NCBI GenBank assembly: GCA_030737835.1
Contig: CM060849.1
Location: 30,679,080-30,743,079 of the forward strand
DNA from: Acorus gramineus
Lineage: Eukaryota > Streptophyta > Magnoliopsida > Acorales > Acoraceae
DNA length: 64,000 nucleotides
Direction: 5' to 3'
In this document: positions 32,720 through 45,309 of the stretch, one piece after another
Layout: the number at the start of each line of letters is the position of its first letter
Numbering within the stretch: the first letter of the stretch is position 1
Notes under the pieces: model-generated
The model's input: the letters and a program-made list of their open reading frames with translations, nothing else
The model's database searches: none
What the model was told of the DNA's origin: nothing
Position numbers and translations under genes: made by a program

Positions 32720-35181
32720 TCAAGGTTTCTCTTCAAGAGCAGCTTCATATATCCTCTTAAAAGCCTTCTCCATGCATGTTGTTAACAATTTAGAGTCGAT
32801 GAAACCTTTCTCCGTCCCCATTGCCACCTTCAATTTCCCCATGTAGCTCACCATAGTTATTGTGAGGCTCTGCAATGACCAAGACATCAATTAAAATCCA
32901 TTTTCCAGAACCTTAGTTAAGTACTTTATGTCACATGCAAAATGTGTATCAATAATCAAGTCACCTGAGGGACACCAACAACCATGAAGTGGAAGCTTCG
33001 TACAGGATGATCGGCAAGCGACATCTTCTCATTCGGACCGATCAAATTCGATATGGTCATGCTCGTGTTCTTCAGCGTCGAATGGATGTATTGTGCAGTC
33101 ACCTATGTCACCAGGTCGGGTTTAAATGCATAACTCAATGAGATATTTACAGAAGAACCGTGCATGGAGAATTTAAATAAAATTGTTCTATCTACATGGC
33201 ATGATCTCATGTAATGTCATAAGAATTCTATGTGGTTTTTACACAGAGGATTTGGACTAAACTCTCAACAAATCATAAATTACTAAAAGAAAAATAGATA
33301 GTATATTGTGTGTGTGTGTTTTTTATTATATGTGTCTACCTCTGGGCCTCGAAATCTCCTCATGGTCTCAAGGAGTTGGCCAGTAAGGAAAACTCCAAGA
33401 GAGCTCTTCTTCCTCTTGATGAGCCGCTTCACCTTGGAAATGATTTTGAGTGGGTCATCCTTGTAGAGGCCGTTTCGAGTCGGGACAGAGATGTGTATGA
33501 ACCCAAATTGGTTCCCCCATGGGGACTCTGCATCTGGTTTGGTCATATCTTTGGGGTTCTTGTAGTTGTCAATGACCCTTGTATTGAGTAACACCAGTGC
33601 TGTTGCTTGAGCTGATTTGGATCCGCATCCGACGCTTTGCATATAGAGTTGGGTGCCATGGAATATTATTCCGCAGATGATGTCGTTCACCGTCTGATTT
33701 ACAGGCATGTTGACAGTTGATCATTATATATATTAATATAGGCTGTTAAATTAACCATTAGATATTAAGATAAACTTATCTTAAATTTCATTATAATAAT
33801 ATATAAATTTATTCAAAGATAATACAAAAATGTTAAAATCAATATGCAAAATTTTCAAAGTCCCCTTTAGACATTGTTATCAAATCATCCGGAAAAGGAG
33901 GATCTGTTCTCCAATAATAAAAGAAACCTTCATCAGTGGTAAAAAATAAATTACTTTCAGTGAAAATGTCCCCAGTCTAATATTCACAAAACAATCCCAC
34001 AAGTTCAATTCAAACAGTTTTACAGCATCTAGGTGGCATTTTATGATTGGCTGACATTAAATATGCTTTATGACATTAGAGACAGAACCCAATAAATGTT
34101 GCACGGTAGTCACATATGGGGGTCCAGGTCACCTTATTTGAATTCCCCTTTAATTACCAATCGTTATCATAAAGTACTGCTACTACTTCGACTGACTTTA
34201 ATTCCATGTCATTGTAAACAATACTAAAATAAAACAAAAAAAAACTCACCCCACCAATCCTGGCCTTGACTCGCCGGACGTCGTCGAGCGAGAACGTCAC
34301 GAACGACATCTCAATCTGCCTGGACTCGACCCCCTCCATCCCGGACCTTATCGGGCTCACCTCATCCTCCACGAACGTGCTCTTCGCCAGCCCCCAAACG
34401 AAGTCCCTCACCGTGTTCATCCCTAGCGAAACCAAACCAGGGCCACCGGCGCAGAAGCCGGCGCCGGCGGTCTTCCCTGGGAAAGTGAGGGGGAGGGAGG
34501 GGTCGTCGGCCCTCTTGACGCAGGAGAAGAGGGCGCTCATGAGCGAGTAGCCGTCGCCGAGGGCGTGGTGGAGCTTGAACATGACCTTGCCCTCGCCGTG
34601 GCTGGTGGGGTACTTGATTATGTGGAGCTCCCACAATGGACGGCTCTCTGGGAGCCGGTCCGTGGCGATCTTCGACACGTAGTCTTGGACGAGCTCGTCG
34701 TAGGTCAGAGTGGAGAGTCCGGCGGGAAAGACCGGAACCTTGACGTGGTCTGCAAGGTTGACTTTGACTCTCCTCCATTGTTGCACTCCGTGCGAGTCCT
34801 TGACCTGACTCAGGGTCGTCGTTTGTAAACACATTTTAGGTTGATTTTTGCTTTTACGAAAAAAAAAAAAAAATGTACATAGTATAAAGTTTATTTTAAT
34901 TTTATTTTTAGTATAAGAGATATTTAAAAAAAAAAAAAACAAAGAAAGTATATATGTACCATGATAGAAGAGAAGCGAGGATTGATGGGCAAGAAGAGGG
35001 TGTCGAGGAGGGGAAAGGTTTGGGAGTCGTCGATGGGGACGTCGGACTCGAACACGCCGAGGATGCACACGCAGAGGGCGGAGCTGTTGAAGTACTGGCC
35101 CGTCGGGCTCACCGGCTCTTCTACTTCATCTTCTCCGATCTTGGCCGCCTCCACCTCCACCGCCAAGTGTTCTGACCCCAT
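32720..35181 (-). CDS. WSD1-like wax ester synthase/diacylglycerol acyltransferase, copy B
   Basis: Five minus-strand exons: 35181-34960, 34804-34250, 33693-33340, 33102-32965 and 32869-32720. All junctions are GT-AG and phase 0, giving 472 residues. The acyltransferase motif HHALGDG is at about residues 153-159, and the C-terminal domain keeps NTSMTISNLIGP and FMVVGVPQ. Exon lengths differ from copy A only by one codon in each of exons 1, 2 and 3. The exon 2 region after the catalytic motif is the most diverged (AGAGFCAGGPG here against AAAKKVGTCGPG). No stop or frameshift was found. The expected role is wax ester or triacylglycerol synthesis at the ER; the two copies may differ in substrate or tissue, which sequence alone does not show. 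Confidence 0.9.
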
Positions 35182-35239
35182 CAGTAGTGAAGTGTATAAG
35201 GAGTAAAGACTGAGTGGTGGCTCTTGTTATGTTGGAAGT

Positions 35240-35248
35240 CTTTATATA
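35240..35248 (-). promoter_or_regulatory. TATA box of WSD copy B
   Basis: On the minus strand TATATAAAG, about 60 bp before the ATG, at the same place as in copy A. The flanking GTCTTTATATA stretch is conserved between copies. Confidence 0.6.
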
Positions 35249-35730
35249 ACAGGAAAAAAGACAATGAATGCGCCAACTAACTCATACACAGACCTGATCA
35301 GACAGTCGTGCCCTAAGAATGGATGTACCCATGACAGATGAACGGTAGGTGATTCATCCAACGGTGATCGTGGATAAAGTATTACTCACTCATGTATTAT
35401 TGCATATATAACACTAATTACTGACACGACAATATGCCATGTTACTTATTCATGAGTTTATAATATATTGAACTCTATTTAATATCCTTGTTCTATAAGA
35501 CGATACTTAATCCTAATTTCCTAATTATTTATCCCTACGAAATGTTATATATACCAGACAAAAAAAAAACTAGAGTATGCTGGCATCTATTTATGTTAAT
35601 TGTTTTCCACGCCTTATAATAGTAATCCATGGATGACATCTAATATCCAAACAATAATTAATTTTACATACATCACAGAGTAAAAATAAAACATTTTACA
35701 CATGGTAAGTTGCTACATGCCATCACTGAA

Positions 35731-36294
35731 TATAATGCACCCTGAACTATACATAATCACATGATGTTACACTTTATGTGCTATTTTAGAATAAATAAAA
35801 AATAAATCATTTTTTGTTTGATTATGTTTTTAATTAATTATGCTTGTTAGAAAAGATAATAATAAAGTTTTTTTATTTAATTGAGCATAAATAAGTTGTG
35901 GATAAAAGTCAAATAAGTCGTTGATACGAAATTATATGATCTGTGGGCCCCCTTATTTATAAGGAATGATCACAATTGATTAGACATATGTTAGTGTAAT
36001 AGATTGAGTGAAATAACAAAATTTTATGGGTGACATGGAATTACAATATCAGTTTATACTCACCGCCTATTTTGCTAACATAGTAATACCCACATATTTC
36101 TTTTAAATTACTAAATAGATTTTTGTATCTATTCCATCCCTTATTCCACATTATTTCATATTTATTCCTAACATTATATCCATACTCTTCCCTATAATTT
36201 GGCACAATGAAAGACAAAAATCATCTAACAACCAATTTATTAATTTTACCATGAGAGGACATTTTCGTAATTTTAAGTTTTTAAGGGTCCGTTT
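35731..36294. other. Intergenic, no gene seen
   Basis: AT-rich sequence outside the duplicated block. I see no gene and no clear repeat. Confidence 0.4.
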
Positions 36295-36530
36295 GGTAGA
36301 CAGGTGAGGGCGTCTGCAGTTGCACAATATGGTGTGGGGGGGGGGGGGCAGCGGTAGACAGAAGCGGTGTTTCGAGGAGACGCAGAATGTAGGGGATACG
36401 AAAAAATACATATACGACAAGGTACATTGGACTGGGGTCGCAAACGCGAGAATTTGAGTTTATGAGCGCGATGGTGTCTGCCGGCGCCCACCAACGCCAC
36501 TGCTGCGATACCTCTCCGTCAAACGGGCCC
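36295..36530. mobile_element. PIF/Harbinger-like (Tourist) MITE, 236 bp
   Basis: Terminal inverted repeats GGGTCCGTTTGG at the left and CAAACGGGCCC at the right, flanked by TAA on both sides (36292-36294 and 36531-36533). A three-base TAA/TTA duplication is the PIF/Harbinger signature. A run of nine or more guanines sits inside. No coding capacity. Confidence 0.7.
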
Positions 36531-36664
36531 TAAATTGGGTTGATTAGCAGAGGTGATGCCAGGTGTTGCATTGACGTGTCTCACTCTCTTATTATTCTTT
36601 CAATGAGTAGTGTCTCTTTCGGTCTGGTTGGGTTATTTAAGGGTTTATATTATCAATAATGATT

Positions 36665-37985
36665 CATATGCCCCAATTTTTCAGGCCCCATCACAGGCCT
36701 CATGATGTGGCAAGTGTATATTGTCTATTATATCCTTTACTTGATAACTACCTTAATATGTATCCCTATGATTGTGGAGTATCATTTAATTCTAAAAATT
36801 CTGTATTTATTCACCATTAATGTATTCTTAAAATCTTGCAACAATATTTGAGAGGGACCGGAGAAACCATTGATATTGAAACAATTGAAAATCTGTCTTG
36901 TATGCAAAATTAGGAGGTTTTGCATTACGGAATTGATTTTGTTTATGAAGAATACGTGGGAGCAAATCGAAAATTCTATTTTTGAGGAGAAGGCACGAAA
37001 TCGTTTTTTTTTTTTTCGATTTGGATCTCACATCAATGTCTCTCGGATCAGGTTTGACATTATTAGATAAATAAAAAAAATTGTATTTTGCTTTTTGTTT
37101 TAAATATTTAAACACAATTTTTTTTCATGTATTGAATGTCATTTATCACATTTTAATTTGTTTTTGTTTCAATATCTAAATGTAACACTCGATACCGTTA
37201 CATTTTATATGTGAGTAGTTTGTTTGATGTTACTGATACATTGTTAACAATGTAATTTTTCAAATCTGTATTATTTTTGTTACATTCGTAAATGTAACAG
37301 TCAACCGCATGCATGTATTGATTTATATTTGTTACATTCATGAATGTAACATTCATTCGTGTATTGCATTTGTTTCAATGTAAATAGTAATTTATATTTG
37401 TTACATTTATTACTGTAACAGTCAAATACATATGTTTGTTAAATGTATCACACAATAAAAAAAGTGTTTGACATTTTCTATAAAATGTAACTGACTATTG
37501 AAAATATAATCTGTTTCTAAATTGTTTAAACATTGCATGGAATGTAAAATATTTAGGTAGGAAAATGAAATTGTTTGTTATATTTATGTAAATGTAACAG
37601 TTCTGATGTAAATGTAACAAATCGTTGTGAGAGATGTAAATATTTAATAAAGGTATTTGATGTAACTAATTCATATAGTAACCATATGTGTTTTTTTATT
37701 TAAATTTGAATACAATAAATATCCAACTTTTTTAGTGTAATTTAAGTTCAATTGTAATTTAGGTAAGGATTTTAAAATTCAAAATTTGAAATAGTTAAAT
37801 GGATTTCAAGATTCACATGGAAAGGTAATAACCGAATAGAGAAAATGGGGGGATTTGGTTATGAGACAGATTTTTAATGAAGGACATATTTGTATTTTGC
37901 CATTTTACCATTTTTAAAAAGTGAACAAGTCAACTAATAACAATCAATAAGGTGATGACACCTCATGGGGCTTATTAGTGGGGCT
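36665..37985. mobile_element. Candidate non-autonomous transposon with internal palindromes
   Basis: The ends are imperfect inverted repeats: ATATGCCCCAATTTTTCAGG then CCCCATCAC at the left, and CTCATGGGGCTTATTAGTGG then GGCTTATAT at the right. The interior contains a series of GTTACATT/AATGTAAC palindromes at 37180-37620. No ORF of note and no clear target duplication, so the family is unknown. Confidence 0.4.
37180..37620. repeat. Series of short palindromes (GTTACATT-AATGTAAC)
   Basis: At least three near-identical 20-bp palindromes at 37279-37298, 37331-37350 (perfect) and 37400-37419, plus degenerate versions near 37180 and 37580-37620. They are spaced by about 50-70 bp. Such motifs could be protein-binding repeats of a transposon or form cruciforms. 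Confidence 0.65.
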
Positions 37986-38298
37986 TATATTTTGGGGTCT
38001 GGGTATCACCACTGATATATTATATGCGTATTGTAATTTCACGCCTTCATTTCTTTTGTGTTCAATGAAAACGAATATTTATGTATTTTTTATTGTTGAT
38101 CAAGAATTTAAAGATAAAATTTGCTTCCATCAAAATAAATCTTTATTGTTAATTACAAAAAAAATTTAAAAATTTTCTAATTTCTTTTTCTTACTTTTTC
38201 ATTGTAAATTTTTCTTCTTCCAAGAGGACCAAAATTTAAATCTAATACGTCCTGGTGAAGCAGAATATATCTATGTTTTTTGTTTTTAAAAAAAAAAA

Positions 38299-38617
38299 TG
38301 TTATGAATATGGTGAATAACCACCACTTCTCTAACCCATAACCTCCCCCACTCTTCAACTCCATAACCCCCTCATTCATCTCCATAACCTCCCCCACTCT
38401 TCTATTCCATAACACTCCCATTATTATCCCACTATCTCCCCCTCACCTCTATAGACTTGTAACTCCCCACCTTTGGGATTCCTCTATGCACCCTATAAAT
38501 AGAGGGGTTTTCTCTTATATTCCATCAACCAACAAAAGAAGAATAAATACCTCTCTCTACTTCTCTATTTGCTTATGCATTTTGTTTATGTAGTTATATT
38601 TTACTTAGTTTACAACA
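38299..38617 (+). repeat. 5' LTR of copia 1
   Basis: 319 bp, TGTTATG...CAACA. It contains CCTATAAATAGAGG (about 38490-38503), a TATA box for the element transcript. Several CCATAACC(T/C)CCCC(C)ACTC repeats precede it. Confidence 0.88.
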
Positions 38618-38639
38618 CGTTATCAGCACGACGACGCTC

Positions 38640-40034
38640 TTGTCTAATTCGCTAAAGAGAATGGCTATGGTTGGTGACATCTGTCTGGCAGACAGCGCTA
38701 CAACGCATACGATCCTACGAAATAGAAAATATTTTTCAACGTTGACATTAATTAATGCAAATGTTAATACTATCTCTGGTACTACAAAATTAATTGAAGG
38801 CTCTGGAAGAGCAAATATAATATTACCAGGAGGTACAAAATTTTGTATTAATGATGCATTATATTCAGCAAGATCCAGAAGAAATCTGCTAAGTTTTAAG
38901 GATATTCGTATTAATGGATATCATATTGAGACTATAAGTGAAAACAATATGGAGTATTTATGTATTACTTCAATTGTTTCAGGCCAAAAGCATATATTAG
39001 AGAAACTTCATGCTCTCTCATCCGGGCTGTATTATACAACCATAAAAACAATCGAATCATATGCTGTAACGAACCAGAAGTTCTATGATTCAAATATTTT
39101 TACACTTTGGCATGATCGTCTCGGGCATCCAGGGTCTACAATGATGCGTCGAATAATTGATAATTCATTTGGGCATTCGTTAAAGAACCAGAAGATTCTT
39201 TTACCTAATCACTATCAATGCACTTCGTGCTCACAAGGAAAATTGATAGTTAGACCATCCCCTACAAAAGTCAATGTTGAGTCACCAACATTTTTGCAAA
39301 GAATCCAAGGGGATATATGTGGCCCAATCCACCCCCCATGTGGACCATTCAAATATTTCATGGTATTGATAGACGCATCTGCTAGATGGTCGCATGTTTG
39401 TCTATTATCCACTCGGAATGCTGCATTTGCAAGACTACTTGCTCAGATAATCCGATTACAGTCTCATTTTTCGGATTATCCTATAAAGTCAATACGCCTT
39501 GATGGAGCTGGTGAATTCACATCGAAAACTTTTAACGACTATTGTATGTCGCATGGCATCGATGTTGAACACCCTGTTGCTCATGTGCACACCCAAAATG
39601 GATTAGCTGAATCATTTATTAAGCATCTTCAGCTAATTGCACGTCCTATGCTTTTGAGGACAAAATTACCCGTTTCAGCTTGGGGTCACGCTATATTGCA
39701 TGCAGCAGCATTAGTTCGCCTTCGGCCAACTGCTTATCATCAATATTCCCCTTTACAGCTTGTACTGGGTCATCAACCAAATATTTCACATCTTCGAATT
39801 TTTGGTTGTGCTGTACAAGTTCCTATTGCCCCTACACAACGAACTAAAATGGGCCCTCAACGTCGATTGGGAATTTATGTAGGCTTTGATTCTCCTTCTA
39901 TTATAAGATATCTTGAACCATTGACAGGGGATATTTTTACCGCTCGATTTACGGATTGTCATTTTGATGAGACAATATTCCCGTCGTTAGGGGGAGAAAA
40001 TCGGTCGCCAGAAAAACGACGTGAACTTACATGA
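38640..40034 (+). pseudogene. Copia 1 protease and integrase
   Basis: The frame opens almost at the protease active site: LADSATTHTIL at about residues 17-27 replaces the usual DSGA motif, as seen in one group of plant copia elements. The GAG-pre-integrase HHCC zinc domain follows (WHDRLGHPG, then CTSCSQGK). The integrase core comes next, with the catalytic residues in GDICGPI, IRLDGAGEF and NGLAESFIKH. The frame ends near 40034 with a stop beyond the integrase. Without gag this copy could not make particles on its own. Confidence 0.82.
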
Positions 40035-40046
40035 AAAACTCCATCT

Positions 40047-42194
40047 TTGTCTCATCTTGATCCTCGCACTAATCAATGTGAAACTGAAGTGCAAAGAATC
40101 ACTCATCTTCAAAGAATTGCGCATCAATTGCCAGATGCATTCAATGATGCAGCAAAAGTGATGAAATCACATATTCCAGCTGCTAATACTCCAGCTCGAA
40201 TTAATGTTCCAATAGAAAAAACTGTTAATATGCCGGCTAATGAATCAACAAAAACACGCCTGAAGCGTGGAAGACCTATAGGCTCAAAAGATTCAGCTCC
40301 CCGAAGGAGAAAAACAATGAAGAATAATTCTCTAGAAGAGTATGAAACACTTGAAAGACCCACAATAATAACTCCTACAGAAGAAGAAGCCCCTGAAGTG
40401 ACACAAGTCCCGAAGAGACTGACGTCCCTGAAGTGACGCCCGTGCATGAAGAACAAGTACATGGAAATGAAGAAATTTCCATAAATTATGCAAATTCACA
40501 AATATTGTGGGATCGAAAGCAATGCTTGTTGATGATATATTCTCATTTGCAGTAGCTACAGAAATCATTTCAGATAATGATTTAGAACCACGTTCAGTGG
40601 ATGAATATAGACGAAAAAATTGTTGGCCACAATGGAAAGCTGCTATTCAAACATAATTGGATTCACTTGCAAAACACCAAGTATTTGGACCAGTAGTCCT
40701 AACCCCTGAAGGTGTTAAACCAGTAGGATGTAAATGGTGTTTGCGAGAAAACGAAATGAAAGAAACGACATTGTTAGATACAAAGCTCGTCTTGTGGCAC
40801 AGGGTTTCCTGCAGAGACCTGGGATAGATTTTGAAGAGACATATTCTCCTGTGATGGACACAATCACATTTCGGTATTTAATTAGTCTTGTAGTCTCAGA
40901 AGGACTTGACATGCAGCTAATGGATGTGGTTACTGCATATTTATATGGAAAATTAGATACCGACATTTATATGAAAGTTCCTGAAGGACTAAAATTCTGA
41001 AGCAAAACCACAAAACATGTACTCAATCAAGCTAAGACGATCCTTGTATAGATTAAAGCAATCTGGACGAATGTGGTATAACCGTCTTAGTGAGTACTTA
41101 ATAAAAGAAGGATATGTCAATGATCCAATATGCCCCTGTGTATTTATTAAAAAAACGGAACTCGGATTTACCATTATTGCAGTATATGTTGATGATATTA
41201 ATCTAATTGGAACTCCTGAAGAGCTCGAAAAGGCTTCCGAATATCTGAAAAAGAGTTTGAAATGAAAGATCTTGGAAAAACAAGATACTGTCTCGGCTTG
41301 CAAATTGAGCAAAGTTCAAATGGGATACTTGTTCATCAAACAACATATGTTGAAAAAATCCTGAAGCGTTTTAATATGGACAAATGTCATCCATTAAGTA
41401 CTCCAATGGTAGTAAGGTTACTTGACCCAAAGAAGGACCATTTTCGTCCAAAAGAAGATACTGAAAATCTTCTTGGTCCTGAAGTACCATATCTTAGTGC
41501 AATTGGTGCCTTATTATATTTGGCCCAATGCACTAGACCTGACATTGCATTTTCAGTTAATTTATTGGTCAGATTTAGCTCTGCACCAACTCGAAGGCAT
41601 TGGAATGGTGTGAAGCACATTTTTCGTTATCTTCGTGGAATGTCAGACATGGGTCTATTCTATGCAAAGGATTCCAATAATGGTGCACAACTAAAGGGTT
41701 ATGCAGATTCAGGATATCTTTCAGATCCTCACAAGGCTCGCTCACAAACAGGCTATGTATTCACTTGCGGTGGCACAGCAATCTCTTGGCGATCTACGAA
41801 ACAGACTTTGGTCGCCACGTCTTCTAACCACTCTGAGATTCTTGCACTCCACGAAGCAAGCCGGGAATGCGTGTGGATAAGGTCTTTGGTTCATCATATT
41901 CGTACTGCATGCGGACTATCTCTCATTACAGATGTTCCAACAACTATATATGAAGACAATGCAGCATGTATTGCTCAAATCAATGGGGGATATATCAAGG
42001 GTGATAGAACGAAGCATATTTCTCCAAAATTCTTTTACACTCATGAGCTGCAGTAGAGACATGAAATTGTTGTTGAACAGATTCAGTCAAAGGACAATCT
42101 TGCAGATTTGTTTACTAAAGCTTTGTCGACATCAACATTCAAGAAGCTGGTGTATGAAATCGGGATGCGACGAGTTTGCGACCAAAATTCTTGA
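40047..42194 (+). pseudogene. Copia 1 reverse transcriptase and RNase H
   Basis: Broken into pieces: the linker after integrase (40047-40436), the RT palm (40734-41000, YKARLVAQGFLQRPGIDFEE) and the continuation 41017-41265 with YRLKQSGRMWYNRL and the catalytic YVDDINLIG. RNase H lies at 41262-42056 (ADSGYLSDPHKARSQTGYVF, then SSNHSEILALHEA). A TAG at 42054-42056 interrupts the RNase H tail, which continues in frame to DNLADLFTKAL. At least three frame changes and two stops make it non-functional. Confidence 0.82.
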
Positions 42195-42439
42195 AATCTT
42201 GTACTTATGAGGGGGAGTAATTTTTATTTTGCGAACTGTACTCTTTTTCCTTCGCCTAGGTTTTGTCCCATTGGGTTTTCCTGGCAAGGTTTTAATGAGG
42301 CAGTGTCAAACGCATACACTATTATACGATTAAGTTACATTGTACTCTTTTTCCTTCGCTTTGGTTTTTTCCCATTGGGTTTTCCAAGCAAGATTTTAAT
42401 GAGGCAATTTTCTTAGCGTGGTGGTCATCCAAGGGGGAG

Positions 42440-42757
42440 TGTTATGAATATGGTGGATAACCACCACTTCTCTAACCCATAACCTCCCCCACTCTTCATC
42501 TCCATAACCCCCTCATTCATCTCTATAACCTCCCCCACTCTTATATTCCATAACACTCCCATTGTTGTCCCACTATCTCCCCCTCACCTCTATAGACTTA
42601 TAACTCCTCACCTTTGGGATTCCTCTATGCACCATATAAATAGAGGGGTTTCTCTTGTATTCCATCAACCAACAAAAGAAGAATAAATACCTCTCTCTAC
42701 TTCTCTATTTGCTTGTGCATTTTGTTTATGTAGTTATATTTTACTTAGTTTACAATA
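42440..42757 (+). repeat. 3' LTR of copia 1
   Basis: 318 bp. The final dinucleotide is TA where the partner has CA. Its TATA box is ATATAAATAGAGG near 42630-42645. Confidence 0.85.
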
Positions 42758-45309
42758 TTTATCAATATGTTAAGAGATTATTTGATTTGTTTTTTGGTAC
42801 GTGACTCTTTTTATGTTGATTAGGACCCACTTTACCTTATACTTTAAGCTTTATTCATCATAGATAATTATACAAGAATTTAGTTGTATCCATGCATGTT
42901 TTTTTATACAAATTAAACTCTATATATTATGATCTTTTAGTAGTATAATCCCAAATAGAATCTGGAATAAGATGAAATATGTTAAATAAGATGTTTGGAT
43001 GCCCAGAATACCCAAGAATAATATGTCTGGATAAATTGGTATAAAGTAGCATATTGACTTCAGCCAACTCCTGAAATTAAAGTTATTTGAGGTTAATATG
43101 TGGGCACATCTGTCAAATCAATTGTCATCACCTTTTATAAATCACCTGTCAAATCAACTATCATCTTTTCTAAATCCTTATCCGTCAAATCAACTATCAT
43201 CTTTTCTAAATCCTTATCCACGCTTTCTTCACATTTTATCCAAACAACAAAAATTTTATTATTACGTGTTTTCCAATGATAATAATTCAAAACACAATCA
43301 AACACAAAATCACTTTATCTTTACTTATATTCATTTATGTCAGAATAATTGTATACCAAAAAATAAGTCATATTCTATGTCCAAAAAGGGGGCTTAATTT
43401 TTTATTTTTTATTTTTTGAAAAATGTTGTTTACAAGGATTTGATCTTTTGTCCACTTTCACAAAGGTGGAAGCTTATTTACCGACTTAATCAAAGATATA
43501 TCACTTGTGTATTAGATTATTTGATGTTCATGATTTCAATAAAAATTTTGGTATAATAAACAACACGCACAACTGTGCGTACTCATGACTAGTCTTTACG
43601 ATGGCAGCGCAGGTACGTGAAGAGTAATACTATTATCAGCATTTGACATGCACATGCAGTTGGTTAATAATGGAGGGGACGGTTGACTGAGGAAATTAAG
43701 TGACCAGTTGTACTCTGTCAATTCATCATCCAATGCACTAATGGATAGGGAAAGTGAGACATAACTATGAGTGCCACATGTGATACTTGGCCGACACTGA
43801 CTGCTTGTGTTACATTTATTTGATCTTACTTACTTTTCTGAACGGTGGAGATCATCGGGAACACGCATGCCTTGAGCTCTGTGTGTTTCTAGGGTTTTTG
43901 TCATTAATTTGGGTGGTTGTGGATTTCGACTTTTTAATTAATGGGATTCATGGTGTGGTGCGTATCACATTTGCTTTGTGAATTTGGGCATGTTTATCTC
44001 GACTGGGATAAACTACCCCTATACCCTTGAATTCTTTTTTATTCATCTCTCATTTTGAGATATTGTTAAAGATGCATGGTCACTTTTTCTATAGGATAAT
44101 GTTGCATCCAATTTAGTTTTCAGCTTTAAATGCAGTCTATTAAGTGTTTTTAATTTTTTAAAAATAGTACAACTCGGTATCTACTCTAATTAATTATATG
44201 AATACATTTATAGAAAATGCAAAAAAATTTATTGAAGCATATATTTCGTTAAAGTGAGTATATGCTCTAATATTTTTTTATCGACGCATATAAGACTAGA
44301 AGTGGGGGTACTACTTTCTATGTGATTTGAATTTTTCCTAAAGAACATGTGGAAAAAAAAAACTGTGTACTTTTATATAACTCGTTGTTTATATCCCATT
44401 CACCCCAAAAAAACATCTCTCGTTTATTAACAAAATGTTATTAATATATTAATACATATATCAAGATTATGTTTGGACTGGAAATGAGATTGAGCGTAAT
44501 ATTTTCCAATTAATAAGGAGTGTTACACTCGATCAATCTATTTTATATAGTTAGATATTTTTCATTAGGCATCTGCATTCATTATAACTTGATATATGTA
44601 TCTCGTCAAAAAAATTTTATAGATAATAAATGATCATACAATTCATTTACGTGTATGTATATAGAGGAGTGATTAGATGCGGATTGGAGTATACCATACA
44701 GACAAAGGAACATCATGTAGCATCTGGGGAACAATGATGTTAATATATATATATATATATATATGCATTTATACTATTTTTAAAAAAATAAAAAAGGGTT
44801 GAACTGCATTTGGGTCTAAAAACAAAGTTGTATCTAATTTATTTCTGTTGATAATTAATAATGTTACACATATTCTTCCAACCCCATTTTCCATACTCAA
44901 CCGTTTTGACTTTTTAAGAGTATTATACCTCATCCAGTGAAATTTGATTTTTTTATATATAGACACACACACTTATATATAATTTGTTACTAAAATATAC
45001 TTACACTACAAAAGGGTGGGAGAAAAAATGTGGCTAAAATCAAATTGTTCATTGATTTGAAAATGACCAGGTTAAGATCATTCATTCGAACCAGAAATGA
45101 ACAGTGTCATCATCATGAAATAATAAACATATTAATAATTATAGTTAATAACTAAATTACAAAAAATATGAAATACTTTAATAGTTATCAAATCTTAAAT
45201 ATTAATATTTATTAAAGCCTTTATATATCATCAAAATAATATGTTATATCATGATTTTACTATTTAAAATCTAATTCTTCAAAATTTTATATTTATGAAA
45301 TAGTTAATC
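42758..45309. other. Intergenic, no gene seen
   Basis: AT-rich with short, unconvincing frames. It holds a 36-bp tandem repeat (43112-43219), a (TA)n run at about 44740-44764 and, at 45004, CACTACAAAAGGGTGGG, which faintly resembles a CACTA end. Nothing else is recognisable. Confidence 0.5.
43112..43219. repeat. 36-bp tandem repeat, three copies
   Basis: Units at 43112-43147 (diverged), 43148-43183 and 43184-43219 (identical to each other). Each begins GTCAAATCAA and contains TATCATCTTTTC. Confidence 0.75.

Larger units (their letters stand above)
31990..35730. repeat. Duplicated WSD block, copy B
   Basis: Homologous to 1-4064, gene and flanks included. Near 32290-32306 it holds CTCTGATACCAGTTG, the reverse complement of a TGGTATCAGAG primer site; copy A has a decayed version (GGTACCAGTTG near 330-345). 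An old copia LTR fragment may therefore have been part of the block before it was duplicated. Confidence 0.85.
38299..42757 (+). mobile_element. Ty1/copia element lacking gag (copia 1)
   Basis: LTRs at 38299-38617 (319 bp) and 42440-42757 (318 bp) start TGTTATG and differ at about a dozen positions by eye. A polypurine tract AAGGGGGAG (42431-42439) adjoins the 3' LTR. Right after the 5' LTR the sequence TTATCAGCACGA is the probable primer site, and only about 40 bp later the protease begins. The whole gag region is therefore missing. Integrase, reverse transcriptase and RNase H follow in copia order with several frame breaks. No target duplication could be recognised. Confidence 0.85.

Noticed and set aside
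45004-45030. Second CACTA-like end (CACTACAAAAGGGTGGG)
   Set aside because: Only the first nine bases match the other end at 14550, with no subterminal repeats, so chance is likely.
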